Shown: piece by piece, positions 36,221 through 43,892 of the stretch
How positions within the stretch are numbered: position 1 is the stretch's first letter
Layout: each line of letters opens with the position of its first letter
Assembly: GCA_934728585.1 (NCBI GenBank)
Contig: CAKVDZ010000003.1
Coordinates: 1-64,000 of the forward strand
Source: an uncultured Candidatus Melainabacteria bacterium
GTDB taxonomy: Bacteria > Cyanobacteriota > Vampirovibrionia > Gastranaerophilales > Gastranaerophilaceae
Length of the DNA stretch: 64,000 nucleotides
Direction: 5' to 3'
Position numbers and translations under genes: made by a program
Notes under the pieces: model-generated
Told to the model about the DNA's origin: nothing
Seen by the model: only the letters and a program-made list of their open reading frames with translations
The model's database searches: none

Positions 36221-37051
36221 TTATGCAAGTTCTGCTAATGCTTTTTCAGCTTCTTCATCATTTGGAGCCTTACCATGCCAGCCAGCTTGATTTTCCATAA
36301 ATGAAACGCCTTTACCTTTTGTAGTATGAGCAATAATTGCAGTTGGTTTATCTGAATTATTGTTTTTAGCATTTGTTAAAGCTTCATAAACTTCTTCTAA
36401 GTTATGACCATCAATTTCAACTACATTCCAGTTGAAAGCTTTTAATTTATCAGCTAAAGGTTCTAACGCTTTAACTTTTTCTACATCACCGTCAATTTGT
36501 AACATATTTCTATCAATAATAGCTGTAATGTTATTTAATTTTAAGTGAGGAGCGTGCATAAATGCTTCCCAACAAGAACCTTCTTGTAACTCACCATCAC
36601 CTAAGTAAACAAATACGTGAGCTGGGTTTTTGTCTAATTTAAGCCCCATAGCCATACCAACACCCATTGAAAGACCTTGACCTAAAGAGCCTGTTGCAAC
36701 TTCAACCCCTGGAATATGAGTGTTTGGGTGACCTTGTAAACGTGAGCCAAAAATACGGAATGTCATTAATTCTTCTTGTGGGAAGAAACCTTTTTGAGAA
36801 AGTACAGAATAAAGGATTGCAGAAGCGTGACCTTTTGATAAAACAAATCTATCACGGTTTGCAAAATCTGCTGATTTATCCCAAGCAGGATCTACATTCA
36901 TAATTTTTTGATAAAGTGTTGTCAAGATTTCAACTGCAGAGAATGCACCACCAATGTGACCAGATTTAGCGTGGTTAGCCATTTTGATAACATTACGTCT
37001 GTTTTGCTTGCACATTTCTTTTAGTTGTTCGATTTCTTTTTGATCTAGCAT
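36221..37051 (-). CDS. Transketolase, N-terminal (TPP-binding) subunit
   Basis: 276 residues match the N-terminal half of transketolase: HAKSGHIGGAFSAVEILTTLY, RDRFVLSKGHASAILYSVL, TGSLGQGLSMGVGMA, and the TPP motif GDGELQEGSCWEAF...NNITAIIDRN. The C-terminal half (pyrimidine domain) is not next to it; such split enzymes need a partner subunit. AAAGAGGTATT precedes the ATG. The stop is 10 bases before the deaminase start. Confidence 0.92.
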   Translation of the reverse strand: MLDQKEIEQLKEMCKQNRRNVIKMANHAKSGHIGGAFSAVEILTTLYQKIMNVDPAWDKSADFANRDRFVLSKGHASAILYSVLSQKGFFPQEELMTFRIFGSRLQGHPNTHIPGVEVATGSLGQGLSMGVGMAMGLKLDKNPAHVFVYLGDGELQEGSCWEAFMHAPHLKLNNITAIIDRNMLQIDGDVEKVKALEPLADKLKAFNWNVVEIDGHNLEEVYEALTNAKNNNSDKPTAIIAHTTKGKGVSFMENQAGWHGKAPNDEEAEKALAELA

Positions 37052-37052
37052 T

Positions 37053-37796
37053 TTATAATACCTCTTTCTTTGTTATTTTTTCTATAATTACATTATACAC
37101 AAAAATTGGTAAAGTCGGAAATATTCTTTTAAATCTTTCTGGTTGCTTGATAGTTCTGTACAACCATTCTAAACCCAATTTTTGCCAAATTTCAGGTGCT
37201 CTTTGAACTTCACCTGCCCAAACATCAAAACTTCCACCTATTCCTATCATTAATGTTGATGGAAGAATTGATTTTAATTCGTATATAAATTCTTCTTGCA
37301 TTGGCGCACCTAGTGCAACCAATAACAATTTTGGAGAAGCATTTTTAATACCGTCAATAACTTCTTGCTTGCAGTCTTTGAAATACCCATCATGCTTGTA
37401 TACAATGTTTAATTCAGGCATTTCTTTCTTCAAATTTTCATAAGCTTTCTCAATAACATGAGGTTTCGCACCAACAAGAGCTACTGGAATATTAGTTTTT
37501 TGAGCGTTTTCTAAAAGCGAATGTGCAAAACCAATACCTGTAAGTCTTTGAACATTCACGCCCTTTATCTTAAATCCAATTTTTATACCAATACCATCAG
37601 GGATAACCAATTCAGCTTCGTTAATAATTTTTGCAAAATCTTCATGCTTATTTGCATACTCCATAATTTCTGGATTAATAGTCACAATATGCGAGCTTTT
37701 TGCAGAATCTATCAGTGAATTTGCATATTCCAAGGCTTCTGTTTCATTGAATAAATCTATATTATACCCTAATAAATTTCTTTGTTTTCTTTGCAT
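37053..37796 (-). CDS. WecG/TagA/CpsF-family glycosyltransferase
   Basis: 247 residues with family motifs TINPEIMEYA, LVIPDGIGIKIGFKI, RLTGIGF, LLLVALGAPMQEEFI, MIGIGGSFDVWAGEVQRAPEIWQKLGLEWLYRTIKQP. These enzymes transfer ManNAc or a related sugar to a lipid-linked GlcNAc in teichoic acid, enterobacterial antigen or capsule synthesis. The acceptor here is unknown. TATAAT at 37803-37808 is 6 nt before the ATG without a Shine-Dalgarno. The gene leads the operon with the transketolase half, an unusual pairing. Confidence 0.92.
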   Translation of the reverse strand: MQRKQRNLLGYNIDLFNETEALEYANSLIDSAKSSHIVTINPEIMEYANKHEDFAKIINEAELVIPDGIGIKIGFKIKGVNVQRLTGIGFAHSLLENAQKTNIPVALVGAKPHVIEKAYENLKKEMPELNIVYKHDGYFKDCKQEVIDGIKNASPKLLLVALGAPMQEEFIYELKSILPSTLMIGIGGSFDVWAGEVQRAPEIWQKLGLEWLYRTIKQPERFKRIFPTLPIFVYNVIIEKITKKEVL

Positions 37797-37876
37797 AGTA
37801 ACATTATAGCAAAAAACACTTGAAAAAAAACTAGTTTAGTTATATATTTTAACTTAAAAGAAAGGAGATTTTTATT

Positions 37877-38221
37877 ATGAAAAAAACATTAATCGCAGTA
37901 TGCGCACTAGCATTAGCTTTAACAACAGCTACAGCTACAGCAGCTACAGTAACAAAACAAGTTAAAGGTTCATCTGTAACAGTAACAACTAAAAAAGGTT
38001 CAAAAGCAGACAACGCAATCAACAAAGCAAACAAAGCTCAAAAAGATTACAACAAAGCAAAATCAGACTATAACAAAGCTAAAGCTGCTAACACTCCTGA
38101 AGCTAGAGCAAAAGCTCAACAACAAGCAAAAGCAAAGGCTAAAGCTAACGCAAAAGCTAAAGCAAACAAAAAAATTAACAGCTACACTGAAAAGAAAGGT
38201 GTTAGTGTAAAAATTAAATAA
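37877..38221 (+). CDS. Secreted Lys/Ala-rich repetitive protein
   Basis: AAAGGAG precedes the ATG. A signal peptide (about 1-22) leads to a very basic, Ala/Lys/Asn-rich protein with short repeats (KAQKDYNKAKSDYNKAK, then QQAKAKAKANAKAKANKK), predicted to be one long helix, and a short tail VSVKIK. It could bind an acidic surface polymer or DNA outside the cell. No family recognised. Confidence 0.75.
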   Translation: MKKTLIAVCALALALTTATATAATVTKQVKGSSVTVTTKKGSKADNAINKANKAQKDYNKAKSDYNKAKAANTPEARAKAQQQAKAKAKANAKAKANKKINSYTEKKGVSVKIK

Positions 38222-38244
38222 AATCCAATTATTACATATTAATG

Positions 38245-38280
38245 GCGCGAAATTTCTCTGAAATTTCGCGCTTATTTTTA
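38245..38280 (+). terminator. Terminator of the Lys/Ala-rich protein gene
   Basis: GCGCGAAATTT ctctg AAATTTCGCGC, an 11-bp perfect stem, then TTATTTTTA. Confidence 0.9.
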
Positions 38281-38288
38281 TTTCTATC

Positions 38289-39872
38289 TTACATTTTAGA
38301 TTTTCTAACAATACTTGCTAAATTAGCATACAATTCTTTATTTTGAGCTGATTCATCAATGTTTGCCGCTTCACTTATGTAAGCCAATGCATCTTCGTAG
38401 CGTCCTAGTTTTTGGTAAAATTCGCTCATTTGAACATAATACATAGCATTGTTAACATCTAATGATATTGCTTTTTTCATTGATTCAATTGCAAAATTCA
38501 CATCACCTTGTTCAAATAAAACTAAAGCATTGTAAAAATATCCTTGAGCATTGTTTGAATCTAGGTCGATAATCTTTTGAGCGGACTCAAACGCGCCGTC
38601 AAAATCTTTTATACCAATATAATTTTTCGATTGTAAAACATAACCCTCAACATAGCTTGGATTTTCTTCAAGTATTTTTTCAATAACTTCTTGAGCTTCA
38701 CCATAAGACTTATTTTCAATTAGTAAATTAGCATATTCTGTTTTATTTACAAGTGTAGGTTCTTCTTTTACAACTTTTTCCATCAACTTGCAAGCTTGCT
38801 CCAATTGAGATAAATCAACGCAGACCTGAGATAAAGCTCTAATTGCAAAAATATTTTGAGGATTATTTTTTACAATTTTATCCAATTCTACTTTCGCACT
38901 CACTGGATCTCCTTTTTTAGAGGAAATCAAAGCTTTTAACACAATTGCCTGTTCAAAGTTTGGATTGATTTTCAAAATATTGTTAATTTCTGCCAAAGAC
39001 TTGTCATATTCTGTGTTAATGTAGTATGAATAAGCTTGCGTGTAGCGATATTCACAATTTTCTGGCGCCAAACAAATTGCAATATTCATATATTTTACAG
39101 ATTCTTCAATCCAACCATTTAAGTAATATGCATTACCTAAATTGTACGCATATTGCGAATTTTGAGGTTCTAACTTTGTCGCCCTAGTCAAATAACTAAT
39201 AGCATCTTCTATCTTGCCCTCGTCTAATTTGAATAGCCCTAAGTAATTCATTATAACTGCATTTTCAGTTTCTTCTTTGTACTTTAAGAATAATTCTTTT
39301 GATTTTTCAAACTCATTGTTTAAGTAATAAATTTCAGCTAAAAGAATGTCATTACGCATATCGTCTTTTTTAAGTTCTGAAGCTTTTTCCAAGAATTTTA
39401 TGGCATTTTGATAATCTTTGTTTTGATAATGAGCAACCGCAAATTGATAGTAAATATCTTCATCAAAATCAAAATCCATATTTTCAAGATTTTTAATCGT
39501 TTCAAAATCGTTTATCTTGTTCAAAATTTCAATCTTTACAGCAAGATTTTCTTTTGTAGGATTCAAATCAAAAATCTTATCAGCAGCTTTTTTTGCTTCA
39601 GCATAATTTTCATCATTCAAATATATTTTTTTCATTAATTTCAAGCAATCGATGTGAACTGGATTTAGCTCTAAAGTTTTTTCAATATAGTTAATAGCTC
39701 TTTGGTTATTTTCAAGCAAATAGTATAATTCAGCCAATTGAGATAAAATTTCTACATTGTTATTTTCAATAGTCAAAGCCTTGTAAAGCATTTCAATTGC
39801 AGGCTTGTAAAACCCTTGACGTTTCAAATCAAATGATTTTGTAATATATTCTAATACTTCATTATTTGCCAT
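38289..39872 (-). CDS. Large TPR-repeat protein
   Basis: From the ATG at 39872 (AAGGAATATTCAAAA upstream) the product is 527 residues, nearly all tetratricopeptide repeats (about 13-14 units such as NNQRAINYIEKTLELNP, DYQNAIKFLEKASELKKD, DFDGAFESAQKIIDLDSNN). No signal peptide or catalytic domain is present, so it is a cytosolic scaffold. It overlaps the end of the FtsB-like gene by 11 bases, so the two are coupled. Confidence 0.88.
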   Translation of the reverse strand: MANNEVLEYITKSFDLKRQGFYKPAIEMLYKALTIENNNVEILSQLAELYYLLENNQRAINYIEKTLELNPVHIDCLKLMKKIYLNDENYAEAKKAADKIFDLNPTKENLAVKIEILNKINDFETIKNLENMDFDFDEDIYYQFAVAHYQNKDYQNAIKFLEKASELKKDDMRNDILLAEIYYLNNEFEKSKELFLKYKEETENAVIMNYLGLFKLDEGKIEDAISYLTRATKLEPQNSQYAYNLGNAYYLNGWIEESVKYMNIAICLAPENCEYRYTQAYSYYINTEYDKSLAEINNILKINPNFEQAIVLKALISSKKGDPVSAKVELDKIVKNNPQNIFAIRALSQVCVDLSQLEQACKLMEKVVKEEPTLVNKTEYANLLIENKSYGEAQEVIEKILEENPSYVEGYVLQSKNYIGIKDFDGAFESAQKIIDLDSNNAQGYFYNALVLFEQGDVNFAIESMKKAISLDVNNAMYYVQMSEFYQKLGRYEDALAYISEAANIDESAQNKELYANLASIVRKSKM

Positions 39873-40323
39873 TTTTGAATATTCCTTTTTTCTTTTTTGA
39901 AGCATTTTCGGCTTCTTCTTGATTATTGTCGTTAATAATAATCAAAACTTCATCTTCACCAGCCATTTTTAAGTTATTTCTTGCGATTGCCTCTAAACTT
40001 GCTGTTGCGGAGAATTCTTTTATTTCTCTTTTTAATTTTTTGTTTTTAGCCTCAGCGTCATCTCTGATTTTTTTAATTTGAACAATTTTTGTATGATAAG
40101 AAATTGTTTTTGTAATATTTAAAATTGCGCTAAAACCAATTTGGATAAGGCAAATTAGAAGCACAATTGTTAAAAATGAATAATACACGTTAGCTTTTGC
40201 TTTGTGGTTCTGATTTTTAACTTTTGCCTTTTTACGAACAGAGTCCAAACTAGTAATTTTGCCATTTGGACTTCTTCTCTTTGACGATTTTTTATTTTTA
40301 CCAGAAATTTTATCTTTATCCAT
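39862..40323 (-). CDS. FtsB/DivIC-like septum formation initiator
   Basis: 153 residues: a basic cytosolic N-terminus (about 1-45), one membrane helix (about 48-70), a coiled coil (about 75-105) and a short ATASLEAIARNNLKMAGEDEVLIII segment typical of the DivIC family. It would pair with the FtsL-like protein (17675) in activating septal synthesis. AAAGG precedes the ATG. Confidence 0.88.
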   Translation of the reverse strand: MDKDKISGKNKKSSKRRSPNGKITSLDSVRKKAKVKNQNHKAKANVYYSFLTIVLLICLIQIGFSAILNITKTISYHTKIVQIKKIRDDAEAKNKKLKREIKEFSATASLEAIARNNLKMAGEDEVLIIINDNNQEEAENASKKKKGIFKNGK

Positions 40324-40372
40324 TTGTATACCTTTGTTTAATTATACTACAACAAACTCCAGCGTAAACAAT

Positions 40373-41131
40373 CTAAAACTTGAACTTTGTAGAGAACGAA
40401 AACTGATAATATTGATCGCCTGTTTTGTAGTATGTAGTTTGGCTCATGCCAGCCTCAAAAGAAAGATTTTCTCTTGAATTTTTGATTTTTGGACGATATT
40501 GTAACGAAATTTCGTTTCTATAACGTTCAAAAGACGGATTAGCTTTGAATGCATCAATAAGAGCAAACCCCTTACCCAACTTTAATTCTGGTACCAAATA
40601 AATACTTTCCATTTGACGTCCAGAGCTTGTATATGCGTCTTTACCCAAGGCAGTCATAAGACCAATATATTTGTTGTCGTATCGTCCATAAATCTTTGTT
40701 TTGTATTCCAATTGCGCAGTATCAACCTCTGTCATAAAAGTTGTACCGTATTTAAAATTATCTCCAGCTTGGTATTCTAAAGAACCAAAAGAAGGTTCTA
40801 TCAAATACTCATCGACTTTTGGAGTTATATAATGTTTTTGTTGCTCAATAACTGAAAATAAATCTTTATCTTTTAAAACGGACTTTGAAGCGTATTTTTT
40901 AGGTTTATCTAACTTTACTTCTAATTTATCTTCATCTTCATCTAAAAAAAGTGTCCCTTGCGGATTGTATTCTACTCTACCTTTAATTTTATAATTTTCA
41001 TCGTTTAACAAGCCTGTTGGAGTTTCTGGCGTTGCTTGTTCTTGCTTTGGCGCCTCCAACGGTTTAAATTCAACCGCATAAGCTGAATTTGATAAAAATA
41101 AAATAAAAAATATTAGCAGAAATCTTCTCAT
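40373..41131 (-). CDS. Secreted, probable outer-membrane beta-barrel protein
   Basis: A signal peptide (1-19, ending AYA) is followed by a Pro/Glu-rich stretch and then about 120 residues of alternating amphipathic strands ending in the aromatic residue Phe (SFSTKFKF), the mark of outer-membrane barrels recognised by BamA. This supports a diderm envelope. Function unknown. TAAAAT at 41138-41143 is 6 nt from the ATG (leaderless). Confidence 0.75.
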   Translation of the reverse strand: MRRFLLIFFILFLSNSAYAVEFKPLEAPKQEQATPETPTGLLNDENYKIKGRVEYNPQGTLFLDEDEDKLEVKLDKPKKYASKSVLKDKDLFSVIEQQKHYITPKVDEYLIEPSFGSLEYQAGDNFKYGTTFMTEVDTAQLEYKTKIYGRYDNKYIGLMTALGKDAYTSSGRQMESIYLVPELKLGKGFALIDAFKANPSFERYRNEISLQYRPKIKNSRENLSFEAGMSQTTYYKTGDQYYQFSFSTKFKF

Positions 41132-41137
41132 AGCTAT

Positions 41138-41166
41138 ATTTTAAAACATTTTTTTCAATGTTTCAA
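41138..41166 (-). promoter_or_regulatory. Promoter of the barrel-like protein gene
   Basis: Minus strand TTGAAA (41161-41166), 17 bp, TAAAAT (41138-41143), then 6 nt to the start codon. Confidence 0.65.
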
Positions 41167-41223
41167 TAACATGAAGTTTTATTTCAAATATTTGTGGTAT
41201 ACTTAGTTTAGAAATGAGGGATT

Positions 41224-42063
41224 ATGTTTAGCACAGAAGTCATATATGAAGTAGTCACATACTCTGTTGGTGATACAAAAGCTGGCACTAAAATGGGCAA
41301 ACTTCAACTTAAGAACCCAGAAGATAATTCATTGTTAAACTGCATCTTGTGGGAAGAAACAATAAATAGACTAGACGCAAAATTATTCAGAAGTGGTAAC
41401 AAGGTTAGAATTGTTTCAGGTAGTTTTAATGAAAAATATAACAACTGCTTGATTTCAGCACTAGAACTTGTTGAAGAAGCTTTAACAGGACTAACTGACG
41501 CACAAACTTCCATGTATTACAACGGAATTTTGTCTTTTGTTGAAAATATTTCTGACGAAAAACTTAAAAACTTTTTGTTAAACTACTTAAACGAACATAA
41601 AGAACAAATTTTGATTGCACCAGCAGCTAAAATGATGCACCACAACTATATTGGCGGACTTATTGTTCACACTTACGAATGCTTAGAAATTGCAGAAAAG
41701 ATTGCAAATACAGTATTCCAAAAAGTTGATTTAGACAGCCTATACGCTGCTTGCATAATGCACGATATGGGTAAAATCTTTGAATACACAGTTGATACAG
41801 AAACTGGTCTTATTGACTATAACGAAGATTTCAAAAAAGATTGGTTAACACACTCACAATACGGTTATTGTATCTGTATGACAAACGGATTTAAAAAAGT
41901 TGCAAGAATGGTTGCAGCACACCACGGCAGAGCTGAATGGGGTGCTATAATCGATTTAGACGAAAAAGATTTAGAACCTTATGTATACTTAGTTCATCAT
42001 ATTGATGATTTATCAGCAAAACTTGGTAAAATAAACGTAGGAATGTTAAAAAACAACGGATAG
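41224..42063 (+). CDS. YhaM-like 3'-5' exoribonuclease (OB fold plus HD domain)
   Basis: 279 residues: an N-terminal OB-type nucleic-acid domain (KMGKLQLKNPEDNSLLNCILWEE, about 20-80) and an HD domain (KMMHHNYIGGLIVHTYECLEIA, IMHDMGKIFEY, AAHHGRAEWG, about 135-270). This is the layout of YhaM, which trims RNA/DNA 3' ends with metal ions. The start GAGGGATT-ATG is convincing. thrB follows after 3 bases. Confidence 0.9.
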   Translation: MFSTEVIYEVVTYSVGDTKAGTKMGKLQLKNPEDNSLLNCILWEETINRLDAKLFRSGNKVRIVSGSFNEKYNNCLISALELVEEALTGLTDAQTSMYYNGILSFVENISDEKLKNFLLNYLNEHKEQILIAPAAKMMHHNYIGGLIVHTYECLEIAEKIANTVFQKVDLDSLYAACIMHDMGKIFEYTVDTETGLIDYNEDFKKDWLTHSQYGYCICMTNGFKKVARMVAAHHGRAEWGAIIDLDEKDLEPYVYLVHHIDDLSAKLGKINVGMLKNNG

Positions 42064-42066
42064 AAA

Positions 42067-43008
42067 ATGAAAGTAAGTTATAAAGTACCAGCAACAACAG
42101 CAAATTTAGGACCAGGCTTTGATAGCCTTGGTTTGGCGTTGCCTATTTATAACATTATTACTATTGAAGAAACAGTTATGCCTAGCACTACTGGAATAGA
42201 AATCAACGTAATGCAAGACATTGAAAATTCTGAACTTCTTGAATTAAACAACATTCCAGAGGATAAAGATAACATCGTATATAAAGCCGTAGAAATGCTT
42301 TACAACCTTGTTGGACAAGACGCAACTCAATTAAAAATCAATATTCGCGCCAATATTCCAATCGCAAAAGGTTTAGGAAGTTCTGCATCTGTTATTGTAG
42401 GTGGTTTAATGGCAGCAAACGAACTTTTAGGTTTTCCTGCTGATGAAGCTGCACTACTTTCAATTGCAACGGAGGCAGAAGGTCACCCAGACAACGTTGT
42501 GCCAGCAATTTTAGGCGGACTTGTAATGTCTTCAATGGAAGACGATGGCTCTGTAATTTACAGAAAACTAGATTGGCCAGAAGATTGGCATATAACTGTT
42601 TGTATTCCTGATTTTGAACTTGCAACAAACATTTCACGCTCAGTTTTGCCTGAAAGCTACTCGCTAGAAGACGCAAAATTCAACGCAAGAAAATATGCGA
42701 TGTTAATTCACGCAATTGATACTCAAGATGCAAAATTAATGAAAGCTTCGTTGGAAGATAGATTACATCAACCGTACAGAGAAAAACTTATCCCAGGATT
42801 TGTTGAAATTAGAGATGCTCTAAAACACAACGACAATGTTTTAGGAACGGTTATTAGCGGTGCAGGTCCCGCAATTATAGTTATTTCACACAAAAACAAC
42901 ATTGAAGAAATCCGAAATACCGTAAAAGAAGTTTGGGATAACTTGAACGTTCATTCGGAAATCAAAACTTTAACTGTTGAAAAATATGGTGCATCTAAAA
43001 TTGAATAG
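42067..43008 (+). CDS. thrB: Homoserine kinase
   Basis: 313 residues, GHMP kinase: PATTANLGPGFDSLGLAL near the N-terminus, the ATP loop PIAKGLGSSASV (about residue 98 on), EGHPDNVVPAILGG and the C-terminal GTVISGAGPAIIV. It phosphorylates homoserine for threonine synthesis. thrC and hom are not adjacent. Its 3' end overlaps the convergent dgkA by 14 bases. Confidence 0.96.
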   Translation: MKVSYKVPATTANLGPGFDSLGLALPIYNIITIEETVMPSTTGIEINVMQDIENSELLELNNIPEDKDNIVYKAVEMLYNLVGQDATQLKINIRANIPIAKGLGSSASVIVGGLMAANELLGFPADEAALLSIATEAEGHPDNVVPAILGGLVMSSMEDDGSVIYRKLDWPEDWHITVCIPDFELATNISRSVLPESYSLEDAKFNARKYAMLIHAIDTQDAKLMKASLEDRLHQPYREKLIPGFVEIRDALKHNDNVLGTVISGAGPAIIVISHKNNIEEIRNTVKEVWDNLNVHSEIKTLTVEKYGASKIE

Positions 43009-43381
43009 GAAATCTTTTTAAAATTTCTGCTCCAAACAGCAATATACCTATAATTGCACTAAATATACTTGCAACAATTACAGCTCCTGCTGCAATATCT
43101 TTTGCCATACCAACAAGTTTTGAATATTTGTTGTGAAAAATAGCGTCTAGACCAAATTCTAAGCTTGTATTAATAAATTCAGCAACCATAACATTTGAAA
43201 TTGCAATAACCAAAATACACACTCGAGTTACGCTCATTCTCAACAAAAGAGCAAACAAAATAACCAAAAATGCTATAAAAAAGTGAATTTTGATATTACG
43301 TTCAGACTTTACTGAAAGTCTAACGCCACGTCCAGCATTTTTAAAAGTATGAAACAAATTTTGAGATTTGAATTTAGACAT
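42995..43381 (-). CDS. dgkA: Diacylglycerol/undecaprenol kinase
   Basis: 128 residues, three membrane helices with the signature NVMVAEFINTSLEFGLDAIF (near residues 62-81) and MAKDIAAGAVIVAS. Gram-positive-type DgkA phosphorylates undecaprenol. It overlaps ybeY by 8 bases in the common order pgpH-ybeY-dgkA. Confidence 0.94.
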   Translation of the reverse strand: MSKFKSQNLFHTFKNAGRGVRLSVKSERNIKIHFFIAFLVILFALLLRMSVTRVCILVIAISNVMVAEFINTSLEFGLDAIFHNKYSKLVGMAKDIAAGAVIVASIFSAIIGILLFGAEILKRFPIQF

Positions 43382-43892
43382 TTTTATCCTTTATTTTGTT
43401 TAGTGCCAACTTTTGTGCTTCTACGACAAAATTATAATCTTCTTCTGTTTGGTGGTCAAATCCTAACAAATGCATTATTCCGTGCGCAACAAGGAAACAA
43501 AGTTCTTCTTCACGCGTAACACCTTTTTCTTGCGCGCTTTGAGTAATTTTATCAAGCGCCAAGATTATTTCGCCTAAGTTGATTTCGTTATCAAAAATAA
43601 ATCTTTCTTCAGGTTCAGTGTCTGCAAAAATTGCAAATGTAATTATATCAGCAACATAGTCTTTATCCCTGTATTCTTTGTTAATTTGATGAGTTTTTTC
43701 ACCATCACAGTATAAAATATCAAACGAAATTGTATCAAATTCTTGATTGTAAAGACAAGAATGTTCAAAAATATCTGCACGGGCAATATAATATTCCAAC
43801 ACAGAACGAGCAATATTAATCAACTTTGCTTGATTTACGTCCCAATCTGGATATATATTTTCACTAAATATATTAATCGTTGGCTTTATCAT
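43374..43892 (-). CDS. ybeY: Endoribonuclease YbeY (16S rRNA 3' maturation)
   Basis: 172 residues with the zinc motif HGIMHLLGFDH (about 135-145) and DIITFAI upstream. It is a single-strand RNase for rRNA maturation and quality control. The start overlaps the pgpH stop by 20 bases, so translation is coupled. Confidence 0.95.
   Translation of the reverse strand: MIKPTINIFSENIYPDWDVNQAKLINIARSVLEYYIARADIFEHSCLYNQEFDTISFDILYCDGEKTHQINKEYRDKDYVADIITFAIFADTEPEERFIFDNEINLGEIILALDKITQSAQEKGVTREEELCFLVAHGIMHLLGFDHQTEEDYNFVVEAQKLALNKIKDKNV

Noticed and set aside
38063..38311. 82-residue frame antisense to the Lys/Ala-rich gene
   Set aside because: Shadow of a low-complexity coding region; passes through the terminator.
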